Assembly (NCBI RefSeq): GCF_002307495.1
Contig: NZ_NTMR01000016.1
Coordinates: 121,150 to 185,149 of the forward strand
Direction of reading: 5' to 3'
DNA length: 64,000 bases
Origin: Pseudomonas abyssi
GTDB taxonomy: Bacteria; Pseudomonadota; Gammaproteobacteria; Pseudomonadales; Pseudomonadaceae
In this document: positions 17,095-26,538 of the stretch, piece by piece
Numbering within the stretch: position 1 is the stretch's first letter
Layout of the letters: every line of letters begins with the position of its first letter
Notes under the pieces: model-generated
Seen by the model: only the letters and a program-made list of their open reading frames with translations
Databases searched by the model: none
What the model was told of the DNA's origin: nothing
Translations under genes and position numbers: made by a program

Positions 17095-17930
17095 ATCGCC
17101 TCTCCCAGGCTGAAGATGGGTGCATAGGCACTGGTCAGGAACATCATCACCGCCACGATCACGACCACCGCGACCAGCGTTGTCAGGGCTTTGAGCTGTT
17201 TTTCGCAGGCCTGCAAAAAGCCCTGCATCTGCACCTCGGTCAGGGCCTGTATCTCAATGGCCAGGTCCATTCCGCGGTCTTCAACCTGCTGCAGGTGACG
17301 CAGCACCGGGCTGTGCTCTGGCACGGCGTGGCGGTCAAGCGTCGGGTATTGCAGGGCGTCGACCATCTGGCGGTAGGCGTGGCGGCAACTGGGCAACACC
17401 AGCAGGCGGCAGGCCAGGCTGTCCTGCGCGCTGACCTTGAACTGGAACAGCCTACGCATTTGCAGCGCACTCAGCAGCGCCAGCAAAATCAGCAGTGAGA
17501 TGGCCAGAATGAACAGGCTCCAGTAGGTCTGGTACAGCGACAGGTAGGCGGGGGGTGTTACCCCGAGATTGTCCAGTACGTTGCTGAACGTGGGGGTGAC
17601 CTTGAGCTGGTAGATGCCAGCGACCAGATAGAACACAAAGGTAACGTAGGCGAGGTAGGCCAGCGCGCGCTTGAACTTCACCGGGGCTTCCAGCTGCCGG
17701 CCCAGGTTGAGTCGCTGGTAGGTTTTCAGCGCGCATTCGGCGCGCTCGGAGTCGGTCATGCCGGCAAGCCGCGTCAGCAGCTGCGCGGGCCAGCTGTCGG
17801 CCTTTGGCGCCGGCCCGTAGAGCGAGCAGGCCTGTTCGGACTGCGCCTGCTCAAGCCGCGCCGCGAGGCTGGCGCCGCTACTGTCGTTGCCTGCCTGGCG
17901 GCAGATATAGCCAAATCTGTCCCACGTCAT
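17091..17930 (-). CDS. Divergent GspF/PilC-like membrane protein
   Basis: The protein has 279 residues and three hydrophobic segments (about 90-108, 138-158 and 250-272). Two segments recall PilC/Gsp[21 protein letters not shown] after the first helix (compare the P-x-F-x6-G-x3-P motif) and the C terminus [14 protein letters not shown] (compare LPIFxLG). The cytoplasmic domains are shorter than in PilC (about 400 residues). The overlap with the prepilin gene suggests a dedicated partner. The assignment is by motif only; a plain membrane protein of unknown role is possible. Confidence 0.55.
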   Translation of the reverse strand: MTWDRFGYICRQAGNDSSGASLAARLEQAQSEQACSLYGPAPKADSWPAQLLTRLAGMTDSERAECALKTYQRLNLGRQLEAPVKFKRALAYLAYVTFVFYLVAGIYQLKVTPTFSNVLDNLGVTPPAYLSLYQTYWSLFILAISLLILLALLSALQMRRLFQFKVSAQDSLACRLLVLPSCRHAYRQMVDALQYPTLDRHAVPEHSPVLRHLQQVEDRGMDLAIEIQALTEVQMQGFLQACEKQLKALTTLVAVVVIVAVMMFLTSAYAPIFSLGEAI

Positions 17931-18037
17931 GTGCGCTGTGCTCTCCCTGCTCCGACTGACCAGCCCGCGGGGTCAGCGGGCTGCGGCGCAACAATCGCAC
18001 ACTCGGGTCAGCGCCACAAGCGCCTGATGGGGGCTCT

Positions 18038-19663
18038 TTACAGGCGGAAGCGGGCAACCAGATCCCGCAGTTGCACGGCCAGTTTCGACAGCTCCTGACT
18101 GGCGCTGTTGGTCTGCTCGGCGCCGGCAGCGCTTTGCGTCGACAGGTCACGGATATTGACCAGATTGCGGTCCACTTCCCGCGCTACCTGCACCTGCTCC
18201 TCCGATGCACTGGCAATCACCAGGTTGCGCTCGTTGATCGAGCTGACCGCGCGGGTAACGCCCTCCAGCGCCTCGCCGGCGGCCTGTGCCAGACGCAGGG
18301 TGGTCGCCGCCATGCTGGTGCTGCCCTGCATGGCCTGCACGGCGTTGCCGGCGCCTTTCTGCACGCTGCCGATCATCTGTTCGATCTCGGTGGTCGACTG
18401 CTGGGTACGGTGCGCCAGTGCTCTTACCTCGTCGGCAACCACGGCAAAACCGCGCCCCTGTTCACCGGCGCGCGCGGCCTCGATGGCGGCGTTGAGCGCC
18501 AGCAGGTTGGTTTGTTCGGCAACCGCGCGGATGACATCCAGCATCTGGGTGATGCTGTTGACCTCGGCAGCCAGCGATTCAACGTTCTCGGCGGTTTCGG
18601 TCAGGTCATTGGTCAGGGCATTGATCGAGGACACCGTCTGGCGCACCTGATCCTGGCCATTGCGCGAGTGTTCATCGGTCTCACGCGACGCGTCGGAGGT
18701 GCTCGCGGCGTTGCGGGCAACCTCTTCGACCGCGGCGGTCATTTCGTTGACCGCGGTGGCGGCTTGCTCAAGTTCGTTGTTCTGCTGGCGCAGGCCACGG
18801 GCGGAATCTTCGGTGACCGCATTCAGCTCTTCCGAGGCGGACGCCAGTTGCGAGGACGCATTGCTGATGCCTTCAATGGTGTCGCTCAGGCTGTCACGCA
18901 TGGCGGCCAGCGCCTTGAGCAGCTCGGCGGGTTCGTCGTTGCCCTCGGCCTGCACGCGCTGGGACAGATCACCCGAGGCGATGGTGCGCGCCACCTGCAA
19001 TGCCTGGTTGATCGGCCCGACAATGCTCCGGGTCAGCATCAGCGCCAGCACAATGGTGGCAATGACCGAGGCAATGGCCAGGGCGAGCACCATCTTCACG
19101 CTGTCACCGTACACATCAGACGTCTTACCGGCGGCAGCGGAAGCGCCCTGCTGATTCAGGCGGGTCAGCTCGGCCAGCTTTGCCACCATGTCGTCGGCGT
19201 AGCCGTTCAGTTTGCTGGATACGGCGTCTTCAGCGGCCTGCCTGCGCCCTGACTTGACCAGGTCGGTAACGATCTCTTGCTGCGCCATGTAACGGTCACG
19301 GGCGGCAACAAACTGGCCGTAGGCTGCGCGCTCCTGCTCGGAAGAGATCAGCGCCTCGTAACGGCCATCCGCCGCGTCCAGCGCTGCCTTGCCTTCCTGC
19401 ATGCGGGCCAGGGTGTCGTTGATGTCGGCCGTGGACTCCTGGGTCAGCAGGCGCAGGGTCAGGGCGCGCACCCGCGAGGTGGCCAGGCCAATGTCGTTGC
19501 TGGCGAGAATGGCCGGCAGCCAGTTCTTGTCGACCTCATCCGAGTAGGAGTGCATGCGCTGCATCTGCAACAACGCAAAGCCGCCCAACGCCACCATGAG
19601 CAGAGTCATCAGTGCAAAAAATAGGCTGGCGCGTAGGCCGATGGTGAGGTTTCTGAGTGACAT
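18038..19663 (-). CDS. Methyl-accepting chemotaxis protein
   Basis: The chemoreceptor has 541 residues. An N-terminal helix (about 9-30) and a periplasmic four-helix-bundle ligand domain (about 32-185) precede a second helix (about 190-212, [19 protein letters not shown]) and a HAMP domain (about 213-265, [23 protein letters not shown]). The signalling domain follows, with the conserved hairpin tip [19 protein letters not shown]. There is no C-terminal CheR-binding pentapeptide. The ATG at 19663 has GGAG 6 nt upstream. The 4HB domain often binds small organic acids or amino acids; the ligand cannot be read from sequence. Confidence 0.92.
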   Translation of the reverse strand: MSLRNLTIGLRASLFFALMTLLMVALGGFALLQMQRMHSYSDEVDKNWLPAILASNDIGLATSRVRALTLRLLTQESTADINDTLARMQEGKAALDAADGRYEALISSEQERAAYGQFVAARDRYMAQQEIVTDLVKSGRRQAAEDAVSSKLNGYADDMVAKLAELTRLNQQGASAAAGKTSDVYGDSVKMVLALAIASVIATIVLALMLTRSIVGPINQALQVARTIASGDLSQRVQAEGNDEPAELLKALAAMRDSLSDTIEGISNASSQLASASEELNAVTEDSARGLRQQNNELEQAATAVNEMTAAVEEVARNAASTSDASRETDEHSRNGQDQVRQTVSSINALTNDLTETAENVESLAAEVNSITQMLDVIRAVAEQTNLLALNAAIEAARAGEQGRGFAVVADEVRALAHRTQQSTTEIEQMIGSVQKGAGNAVQAMQGSTSMAATTLRLAQAAGEALEGVTRAVSSINERNLVIASASEEQVQVAREVDRNLVNIRDLSTQSAAGAEQTNSASQELSKLAVQLRDLVARFRL

Positions 19664-20002
19664 GGAGTCTCCAGGTGGCAGTGGCCTAAAGATAAGGGGC
19701 TGTTGCTGTGCTTCGACTGACAATCAAGCAGATGAACGACTTTGGCCAGTCAATCGCCTGGCTCGGTGTGGGCAGCGTTCTCTACTGAGTATATCGGAGG
19801 TTTCAGGTATTTCTTGATGGTGCAAAACGAAGGATTTTCTGGGGTAAGAGTAGCCAATAACATGGCCTGATGCCATAAACCTTGGTGCTAAACGCGGCCA
19901 GTGGTTGTGCGATGCGTGCTTGTAGGTGAGCGCAAGGTATCGCTGCATAGAGGGCTGCAGAGCTGCAGGTTGAGCCGCGTGATGGCTCCCCCGGCTGAGG
20001 CG
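19664..20002. other. Intergenic gap, 339 bp
   Basis: No coding frame with a ribosome site was found. The AT-richer part at about 19,800-19,870 probably holds the promoter of the chemoreceptor gene. Nothing else stands out. Confidence 0.4.
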
Positions 20003-20425
20003 CTATGCATCAGCGCCGCCCCGTGCCTCAAGGTAGGCCGGGTAGGCCGGGTAGGCCGACACGCGCCAGGCCAGCAACGCTGCCGGAACGGTGATAACCC
20101 CGTATATCCAGGAGATGTCGGCGATTGTGCTCTCAAACAGATACAGCTCAACCCCGATAGCAATGGCCTGAATCGTCAGCACAAACAGCAGCAGTGACGC
20201 CCATGGCTTCAACCGCAGCAGTGCCGTAACACCGAGCAGAACCGCACCGCCCGGCAGCGCAAGCACCAATGTCACCACAAAGCTGAGCCCGCCAATGAGC
20301 AACAACTCCGACCCCACAGAACGCGCCGCCACGGCCACTGCCATGGCGTGAGCCACTGCGGCGAAGCAGGCCGTGATTAGGGTGGCCGGTAGCAGGTGGG
20401 CTAGGTGTTGCCGCAATAGGGGCAT
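20003..20425 (-). CDS. Small integral membrane protein
   Basis: The protein has about 140 residues and four hydrophobic segments (about 10-30, 38-62, 72-92 and 100-118) and no recognisable catalytic residues. I chose the ATG at 20425 (MPLLRQHLAHLL); an in-frame start at 20473 would add a Pro/His-rich stretch. The last residues, SAYPAYPAYLEARG, come from a 9-bp tandem repeat in the DNA, so the tail length may vary between strains. Function unknown. Confidence 0.5.
   Translation of the reverse strand: MPLLRQHLAHLLPATLITACFAAVAHAMAVAVAARSVGSELLLIGGLSFVVTLVLALPGGAVLLGVTALLRLKPWASLLLFVLTIQAIAIGVELYLFESTIADISWIYGVITVPAALLAWRVSAYPAYPAYLEARGGADA
20033..20059. repeat. Three tandem copies of gtaggccgg
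   Basis: Two exact copies and a third with one changed base lie head to tail inside the 3' end of the membrane-protein gene. They encode repeated Pro-Ala-Tyr, and slippage would change the protein by whole triplets. Confidence 0.8.
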
Positions 20426-20661
20426 GGGGTTCTGTCCGTGGTGGGGGGGTGTTGTTTTGAGGCAAGCGTGCATCGGTGGGTGGGCGGGGGAAAGGTTTGG
20501 GCGATGGTTGGTGGTTTGGGGGGAGTGCTTGGTTGGGGGCTTGGTAGTTGGCTGGCGGGGGCTGCTTTCGGCCAGGAGCGGACGTCAAGAATCGCCTGCG
20601 AAATCAGGGGCGATTCAGCTGCGTGGCAGTAATAAAAAACAATATCTTCGGCGCTGCCGCG

Positions 20662-21018
20662 TCACCTATATCGAGAGGTTGTTTGGACTTCCTGCAGGCG
20701 GAAGTAGCGGCCTCCAGATTTGAGTGCAGGAAAGACGTCGCACGTAGCATAAGCCTGGCTGTAAAAGACGTTTTTCCCCTGAATGTTGAAAATGATAGCT
20801 CCTTCTCCGTAACCGGGCTCGTACTTGAGTCCATCAAGCTCACCAGTTTCCCCATGCTCCTCAGCTACCTTGATAACTAGATCGCGTACCGTCTCTATTT
20901 CCGCATCTTCTGCTTCAGCGAACACTACGCGCGAATTACTGGAGCTAAAGGCGCCACCTGCCCCCTGCGCTGTTCCGATTCGGTTCAAGCTGACTTCAAC
21001 GAGGGTTACGATCTCCAT
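20662..21018 (-). CDS. Hypothetical protein, 118 aa
   Basis: The protein is soluble, with no signal peptide or membrane segment. GGAG lies 6 nt before the ATG at 21018, which supports a real gene. The sequence has an acidic middle (FAEAEDAEIETVRDLVIKVAEEHGETGEL) and a C-terminal segment FNIQGKNVFYSQAYATCDVF. I do not recognise a family. It stands alone between a core membrane-protein gene and a TIR gene, at the left edge of an accessory patch that reaches to the tRNA. Confidence 0.6.
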   Translation of the reverse strand: MEIVTLVEVSLNRIGTAQGAGGAFSSSNSRVVFAEAEDAEIETVRDLVIKVAEEHGETGELDGLKYEPGYGEGAIIFNIQGKNVFYSQAYATCDVFPALKSGGRYFRLQEVQTTSRYR

Positions 21019-21172
21019 ACCGTTCTCCTTCTTGATGGTGTGAGGTGGCAGCGGCTTGGCTTCGCTGACCTGAATTTTAGACCTTAGGTACTAGGTGTGT
21101 TCATGAAGCTTTGTACTGAGCGCAAAACAGGTCGTAAGATTGGGAAAGCCCTATCACCTCGGAGTGCTCATC

Positions 21173-22126
21173 TTGCCAAATGTGTTTTTCTCATATTGTC
21201 ACGCTGACGAGGCGCTGAGAGATCAGCTTGAGAAGCAGCTTGCGATGCTCAGGCGGCAAGGAGTCATCAACACTTGGCATGATCGACGCATCAATGCCGG
21301 CCAGGAGATCGATGTTTCCATCGACGCACATATCAATAGTGATGAGATCATCCTGCTGTTGGTCAGTCCCGATTTCATTGCTTCGGATTATTGCTACAAC
21401 ATCGAGATGACGCGGGCTATGGAGCGCCACCAAGCTGGAGATGCGATCGTCATCCCGGTAATTCTGCGTGCATGCGATTGGCACTACGCGCCATTCGGCA
21501 AACTCCTTGGTACTCCTCGGGACGGAAAGCCAGTTACGTTGTGGCCTGATAGGGATGAGGCCTTTCTGCAGGTGGCGAAAGAGGTGCGTAAGGCGGCCGA
21601 GAAGTTGCGCAGCAACGATATCTGCGTTAGTCCACAAACAAATCGCGCCGACCTGACCGCTCCCCAGCTGGTCGTGCCTAATGTCCCAAGATCCAGCAAT
21701 CTACGTCTCGCAAAGACCTTTAGTCAGCTGGACAAAGATCGGTTCCAGCTGGACACATTCGAGTATATCGCGCGCTATTTCGAAAACTCGCTGAAAGAAC
21801 TCCAGGCACGAAACCCCGGTTTCGAAGGGGTTTTTCGTCGAGTCGACGCTAATCGGTTCTCAGCGACCATCTACAAGCATGGTCAAGACGTTGCCAGAGC
21901 GACGGTCTTTGTTGAAGGCCAGATGGGAGCGGGGATTTACTACAGTCAAGGCGCCTCGTTCAGTGGTAACTCCTACAACGAGATGCTTACGGTACAGGCA
22001 GATGACCAATTTCTCTATTTAACGAGCCTGGGAATGACTTTCCGTAAAGGGCATGACCAGAAACTATCCCAAGAAGGTGCTGCGGAGCTCCTGTGGGAGA
22101 CTGTCATCGATCCTTTGCAGCGTTGA
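21173..22126 (+). CDS. TIR-domain protein
   Basis: The protein has about 317 residues. The N-terminal TIR domain (about 1-150) begins PNVFFSYCHADEALRDQL, followed by IILLLVSPDFIASDYCYNIEMTRAMER and VIPVILRACDW; the Glu of the YCYNIEM segment aligns with the catalytic Glu of NAD-cleaving TIRs. The C-terminal half (about 165-317) is unassigned and probably senses or multimerises. I prefer the TTG at 21173 because GGAG lies 8 nt upstream; a TTG at 21140 is also in frame. Bacterial TIR proteins commonly act in abortive anti-phage defence by depleting NAD+. It is convergent with the RavA-ViaA pair. Confidence 0.82.
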   Translation: MPNVFFSYCHADEALRDQLEKQLAMLRRQGVINTWHDRRINAGQEIDVSIDAHINSDEIILLLVSPDFIASDYCYNIEMTRAMERHQAGDAIVIPVILRACDWHYAPFGKLLGTPRDGKPVTLWPDRDEAFLQVAKEVRKAAEKLRSNDICVSPQTNRADLTAPQLVVPNVPRSSNLRLAKTFSQLDKDRFQLDTFEYIARYFENSLKELQARNPGFEGVFRRVDANRFSATIYKHGQDVARATVFVEGQMGAGIYYSQGASFSGNSYNEMLTVQADDQFLYLTSLGMTFRKGHDQKLSQEGAAELLWETVIDPLQR

Positions 22127-22288
22127 GTGGGTATCTGCCAGTTATCGGTGGACTGGGGTTCTCGTCAAAAGTCGTCTTAGGCCCCATGCTTCGCCACCGG
22201 TAGCGGAGCCGGAAGCTGCCTTTGGCGACCGGCAGCTGTTGAAAGGCTGCTACGGTATAGGAGCAGCTACTAACGCAAGGCTATGGAG

Positions 22289-23782
22289 TCATCCATTTTT
22301 TACCCTGCTGGATAGCTTTTGCTCAAAACCAATCAGCTCATGAATCTGGCTGCTGTGTGGGTCATAGACCCATTCATGATCAAAAAGGCTGGTTAGACGC
22401 TGAGTCATAAAGCAATCGCCTACGACCAGGGAATAGAAGCGGTTGCCATGAGTACGCTGCTGCTCAATTTGCTGGCGTAAGTGCTCTGGCAAGCTAGCCA
22501 TGATGAAGTCTGAAATCATCAACAGGTCTGCTCGTTCATAGGCTTCGCTTTTCATTACACCCAACGCATGATCCAATGCCGGGATCGCATCCGTACCGCC
22601 GTGAAAGGACATACCTAGAAACTTTATCAACACCTCCATGCCAAAGTCGTCGCCAAGATCCAGCGTCTCGACGCCGGTGGAAAAATTAATCAAATAGCAT
22701 GCTCGCTTTTGCTGCCTGGCCTTGCTTGCAATGAAGAGCGCCACGGCTTTGGCAACCGTCTCAGGCATGCCGCTCATAGAGCCGCTGGTGTCGACACAGA
22801 TCACCATTGGCCCTTGTTTAGCTGGCTCTTCAACGCTACGCAGCTCTTCCTTTTGGTGATGTTGCTGCACGCGCTGAATGCCTTGCATGTCAAAACACAT
22901 AAGCCGTGACTCGACGTACTTGAGGTCGAAAAGAATGGACGTTTCGGGGTCAGCCAAAAGCGCCAACTCACTCGGCAGCACATGCTCGATATCACGTCCC
23001 AAGCGAATGCCGATGATCTCTTCCCGCGAATTGATATCAGGTAACTCGATGTCTTGCGAATAACGCACCTGAGCCCGCTCGATGCGCTCTGACAACTCCA
23101 ACTGGCGCAGCTTGCCTAGCAAATCACATAGCGACCGAACACCCGGATCATTGGCCAAGTAGGCAGCCCACCGCTTAAAGCGCTCGATCTCTTGTGCAGA
23201 CAAACTGCCTTTGGACAGGTCAAGGAATATACCTGGGTCCAACCCCAGCATTTCCAACTGCTGTTGAAGCTGTTGAAGTAACTGCAGAAATGCCTCGAGC
23301 TCCTCCATGAACTGCCGGCGCAGCATGGATATGCGCTCAAGCTCCCACTCGGCCCGCGCTTTATCTAGCGCTTTTTGCCATTCATCTCGCAAGAGGCGGG
23401 CACTTACAGTGCTATCGGCCTGACGTTTTTTCTCACCCTTTTCAGAAGCCGTCGCCGTTGCCAGTTCACGCTGCCAAAAAGACTGATTGTCCGGAAGTTT
23501 GGCTGCATGGCAGAGCGCAACATACTCCGCAACAGCTGCTGTCAGTTCTGCACTCGAAACAGGGGGAGACTGGCTCCGGGTTTGCCAGTCCGATAGCTGT
23601 TGCTCATGCAACGCAAAAGGAAAATCTGCTTTCAGCTCAGCAGCCGAGGCCGATTGCCATAGCCGAATTCTCTCTGCTACGTGGGCTGCAATCGAATCAG
23701 AGCCCCTTAGTAATCGCGGAAATATGTGCTGAACGTTATTGGCAACATCCTTAGCTGCGCTGGACAGTTGATCTAGCAGCAT
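22289..23782 (-). CDS. viaA: VWA-domain protein, ViaA-like
   Basis: The protein has 497 residues. The N-terminal part (about 1-300) is helical with a Gln/Leu-rich coiled-coil-like stretch, and the C-terminal half is a von Willebrand A domain. The metal-ion-dependent adhesion site is visible: CVDTSGSMSG (D-x-S-x-S), SFHGGTDAIP (Thr) and LMISDF (Asp). This matches ViaA, the partner of the MoxR AAA+ ATPase RavA. The start codon lies inside the end of the ravA-like gene (10-bp overlap), so the two are co-translated. It could equally be a paralogous MoxR-VWA pair with another role. Confidence 0.82.
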   Translation of the reverse strand: MLLDQLSSAAKDVANNVQHIFPRLLRGSDSIAAHVAERIRLWQSASAAELKADFPFALHEQQLSDWQTRSQSPPVSSAELTAAVAEYVALCHAAKLPDNQSFWQRELATATASEKGEKKRQADSTVSARLLRDEWQKALDKARAEWELERISMLRRQFMEELEAFLQLLQQLQQQLEMLGLDPGIFLDLSKGSLSAQEIERFKRWAAYLANDPGVRSLCDLLGKLRQLELSERIERAQVRYSQDIELPDINSREEIIGIRLGRDIEHVLPSELALLADPETSILFDLKYVESRLMCFDMQGIQRVQQHHQKEELRSVEEPAKQGPMVICVDTSGSMSGMPETVAKAVALFIASKARQQKRACYLINFSTGVETLDLGDDFGMEVLIKFLGMSFHGGTDAIPALDHALGVMKSEAYERADLLMISDFIMASLPEHLRQQIEQQRTHGNRFYSLVVGDCFMTQRLTSLFDHEWVYDPHSSQIHELIGFEQKLSSRVKNG

Positions 23783-25305
23783 AGCTCTTCTAGCCGCTCG
23801 CAGTCCTTGATGCGAAGCTGTAGATCCTCGATTTGTTTCGCTATACCAAAGATTGCTAGATTGACTTTGTCGGTCGGAACAAATGGAGAAGCAAGTCTTG
23901 ATTTGTAGCTTTTAAATTCAGACTCAACCTGCTTGAGTGCGCCTTGCAACATCTCTCTCATCTCCATGACTGACTGCGAGAGCGAAGAGATAAGGCGTGA
24001 ATTTATATCTTTCTTTTTGTCGCCTTTGTGGAACAAGACAGAAGGCGTAATATTGATTTTCCTGTATTTTATGCCGCCGCTTTTATACTCAAGCTGGCAG
24101 GTGCCCTGTCCATCAAATTTGCAGTATATTTCCTCCTCTTCATTTCCTTTTGCGTCTACTGGATGAAAGAGATCTGCTGACTTTAATTTGTTACTGTGGA
24201 TATATATATCAAAATCCTCCGAGTGTCGGTAATAGGTGTCCTCGGGAAGAAAGCTTACTTTGTGTTGAAAGAACTCTTTGCCTCTAATAGTAACTGTCTT
24301 GTAGATATTTTCCGAATGATAAAGCTCAGAGTGAATCTCCTTGTCGAGCTTATCCTTTTGCCTATCCGCTTCAGCGAGATCTATCCCACTATCAATCCCC
24401 GACGCCTTCACTGCATCTGCAACGATATCCCATATAGCCTGGCGATTTTCTTCATGCGTCCACAAGCAATGCTGCAGCAGCAAAGCGTCACTGTGGTTGG
24501 TTTCCTTGCGGTCATTAAATAAGGCTGCTGCCTTCATAAGCATCGCGGCACGCTGCCAGCGTCGGTCAGATACATAAACCTTGAGCGTTTCGTATTGCTG
24601 CTCCAACTGTTCGCGGATCAAGTGAATGATAGTTAGCGTCTCAGCAGACAGCTTTACCTGATACGATTGCGCCACCCATTCAGCCCATTCGCTGGACTTC
24701 ACCTGTAGAGCCGAGGGGATCTCGATTTTGTCTACTGTCGGTTTGCTATTAAGTAGCTGATCGAAGTGCTGGGCTTCACGAATGGGCCCCACCATCAGCC
24801 TCACAATAAAGCGGTCGTATAAGGCTTCTAGACCTTGATTGTCATCGGGTGTCTCGTTGGATGCAGCAATCAGAGCCTTGAGTGGGGTTTTTTCAATGGC
24901 TTCGCCATTACGGAACACACGTTCGTTAATCAAAGTCAGCAAGGTATTCAAAATTGCGGGGCTGGATTTCCAGATTTCATCGAGGAAGGCGAACTCGGCT
25001 TTGGGCAGGTAATTATTTGTCTTACGAATATAGTGATCTTCTTTTAGCGCCTTGATGGATACAGGGCCAAATACCTCTTCAGGTGTGCTGAAGCGGTTCA
25101 TCAGGTACTCGAAATAGGTCGGCTGCTCAAAGGCGCAGGCTATACGGCGAGAAATCAAACTCTTGGCCGTGCCGGGTGGCCCGTACAAAAAAGTATTCTG
25201 TCCGCAGAGCGCTCCCAGCAGAGATACTGCAATGATCTCTTCGCGCTCAAACATGTCCTCGCTTACGCTGGCGACCAAGTTCCTTATACGCTTTTGCAAA
25301 CCCAC
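23773..25305 (-). CDS. ravA: MoxR-family AAA+ ATPase, RavA-like
   Basis: The protein has 510 residues. The AAA+ module (about 20-300) has Walker A GPPGTAKS, Walker B FAFLDEIWKSSPA and sensor 1 ALIAASNETPDDNQGLEALYDR. The RavA-type C-terminal discoidal/helical extension occupies about 310-510. RavA uses ATP to remodel partners with ViaA, and in E. coli the pair affects respiratory complexes and aminoglycoside uptake. The GTG at 25305 has AAGGAG 6-7 nt upstream. The DNA around 23,900-24,400 is AT-richer than the core genes on either side, a sign of transfer. Confidence 0.85.
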   Translation of the reverse strand: MGLQKRIRNLVASVSEDMFEREEIIAVSLLGALCGQNTFLYGPPGTAKSLISRRIACAFEQPTYFEYLMNRFSTPEEVFGPVSIKALKEDHYIRKTNNYLPKAEFAFLDEIWKSSPAILNTLLTLINERVFRNGEAIEKTPLKALIAASNETPDDNQGLEALYDRFIVRLMVGPIREAQHFDQLLNSKPTVDKIEIPSALQVKSSEWAEWVAQSYQVKLSAETLTIIHLIREQLEQQYETLKVYVSDRRWQRAAMLMKAAALFNDRKETNHSDALLLQHCLWTHEENRQAIWDIVADAVKASGIDSGIDLAEADRQKDKLDKEIHSELYHSENIYKTVTIRGKEFFQHKVSFLPEDTYYRHSEDFDIYIHSNKLKSADLFHPVDAKGNEEEEIYCKFDGQGTCQLEYKSGGIKYRKINITPSVLFHKGDKKKDINSRLISSLSQSVMEMREMLQGALKQVESEFKSYKSRLASPFVPTDKVNLAIFGIAKQIEDLQLRIKDCERLEELCC

Positions 25306-25652
25306 ACTTAGCTCCTTGAATCCATTCGGTTGTTGATGCTGAGACTATCTGGATTTGTGGCGAATGGCCACTTCCTGGCTGCGTTCTTTCTCCAACGGAT
25401 TTCGGTAACTTGCTTAGCTGCCAACATTCGTAGTCTTTGAATCGCGTTGCGATGTGTCAGGCAGAAGTTTGTATTGGTTATCGGTAGGCCCTACACAGCT
25501 GAAGGCGCGCTGTGGCCCTGGCGCGGTCTAAGCGAGACAGGATTGGCTGCGAATCGCTCTGGCGATTCTTGGGGCGTTGCCCCGTCGCTTTGCTCCGCCC
25601 AAATCGCGCTGCGATTTGTCGAACGACAGGTCCGAATCGGCCATCCAGCACA
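25306..25652. other. Intergenic gap between ravA-like gene and tRNA
   Basis: No gene was recognised in these 347 bp. The stretch should hold the promoter of the ravA-viaA operon. I looked for a copy of the tRNA 3' end that would mark an island attachment site and found none. Confidence 0.4.
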
Positions 25653-25702
25653 CCACACAAAGCAAAAGGCCCAGCGGTTGCTGGGCCTTTTGCTTTGTGT
25701 GG
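25653..25702 (-). terminator. Perfect 23-bp inverted repeat after tRNA-Arg
   Basis: The arms at 25653-25675 and 25680-25702 are exact reverse complements with a 4-nt loop (ggtt). The repeat begins at the CCA end of the tRNA gene. The core aaaggcccagc/gctgggccttt looks like an ordinary intrinsic terminator working in both directions; the stem is unusually long. Confidence 0.75.
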
Positions 25703-25776
25703 CGCACCCGACAGGATTCGAACCTGTGACCCCCGCCTTCGGAGGGCGGTACTCTATCCAGCTGAGCTACGGGTGC
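25700..25776 (-). tRNA. tRNA-Arg, anticodon CCG
   Basis: The gene folds as a cloverleaf: acceptor arms gcacccg and cgggtgc, D arm with agctcagctggatagagt, anticodon stem ccgcc/ggcgg with loop CTCCGAA (anticodon CCG, reading CGG) and T arm ggttcgaatcc. The CCA end is encoded (25700-25702). It lies at the edge of the accessory patch with the TIR and RavA-ViaA genes; tRNA genes are common island targets. Confidence 0.95.
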
Positions 25777-26003
25777 GTGATGTGGCTGCGCTCAATGCGA
25801 CCAATGGCCGCAGCCCGTTAGCCAGTGGCTGGAATGGGCTGCGCTGCAGCGCGGCAATGATACGCACTGCGGGCTGTGGCGTCCATGCCTGTGAGGGGAT
25901 TCGTTGGTCTGCCGCGACCGCTTGGCACTTTGTCGGGTGTGGGTTTATCGGTATACTCGCGCTCATTGTCCGGGCAATGCACTTGGGCGCAAAACATATA
26001 GCC

Positions 26004-26444
26004 ATGATGAGGATGCACAAGGTGATGACTTTGAAGAAGATTCTGCTGGCCTCGGCGGCCATGCTGGCGGTGGTTGCCGGTAATGCTTTCGCGGCAACAG
26101 CGAACGAAGAGGCCATCGCGGAGCGTCTGAAACCTGTTGGTACCGTTTGCCTGGTTGGCGATCCTTGCGCCGACGAAGTAGCCGGTGGCGGCGGTGCAGC
26201 GTCCGGTCCGCGTTCCGGCGCCGATATTGTCGGCAAGTTCTGCTCTGCCTGTCACAGCGCGGGCATTCTGGGCGCACCCAAGGCCGGTGATACCGCTGCC
26301 TGGAGCGCGCGCCACGGTGGTGACCTGGACGAGCTGCTGAAAAACGCCATCGCCGGTCTGAACGCCATGCCGCCGAAAGGCACCTGTGCTGACTGCTCCG
26401 ACGAAGAGCTGATGGCCGCGATCAAGGAAATGTCCGGTCTCTGA
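26004..26444 (+). CDS. cycB: Cytochrome c5
   Basis: The periplasmic class I c-type cytochrome has about 146 residues. A signal peptide (KKILLASAAMLAVVAG to AFA, about residue 32) precedes the mature domain. The haem-binding site is CSACH in GKFCSACHSAGILGAPK, with the distal Met ligand in LNAMPPKG. The extra Cys pair in GTCADCSDEEL is typical of cytochrome c5. Four in-frame ATGs (26004, 26007, 26013, 26025) make the exact start uncertain. It is an electron carrier of respiration or denitrification and core Pseudomonas gene content. Confidence 0.9.
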   Translation: MMRMHKVMTLKKILLASAAMLAVVAGNAFAATANEEAIAERLKPVGTVCLVGDPCADEVAGGGGAASGPRSGADIVGKFCSACHSAGILGAPKAGDTAAWSARHGGDLDELLKNAIAGLNAMPPKGTCADCSDEELMAAIKEMSGL

Positions 26445-26466
26445 TCCGACGTTTCGCGCTGTACTA

Positions 26467-26495
26467 AACGCCCCGCCTTGTGCGGGGCGTTTTGC
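26467..26495 (+). terminator. Intrinsic terminator after cytochrome c5
   Basis: A 9-bp perfect stem, acgccccgc/gcggggcgt, with a 5-nt loop is followed by a run of T. Confidence 0.9.
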
Positions 26496-26538
26496 TTTGT
26501 GGCCTTCGGCAGGCGGGTGAACGAAGCGTCAACAGACC

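Noticed and set aside
18071..19252. 393-codon plus-strand frame
   Set aside because: It lies antisense to the chemoreceptor gene, whose domains are clear; the frame is a high-GC shadow with no family features.
25306..25776. Attachment-site repeat of the tRNA 3' end
   Set aside because: I looked for a copy of the tRNA end near 20.6 kb and in the gap beside the tRNA and found none.
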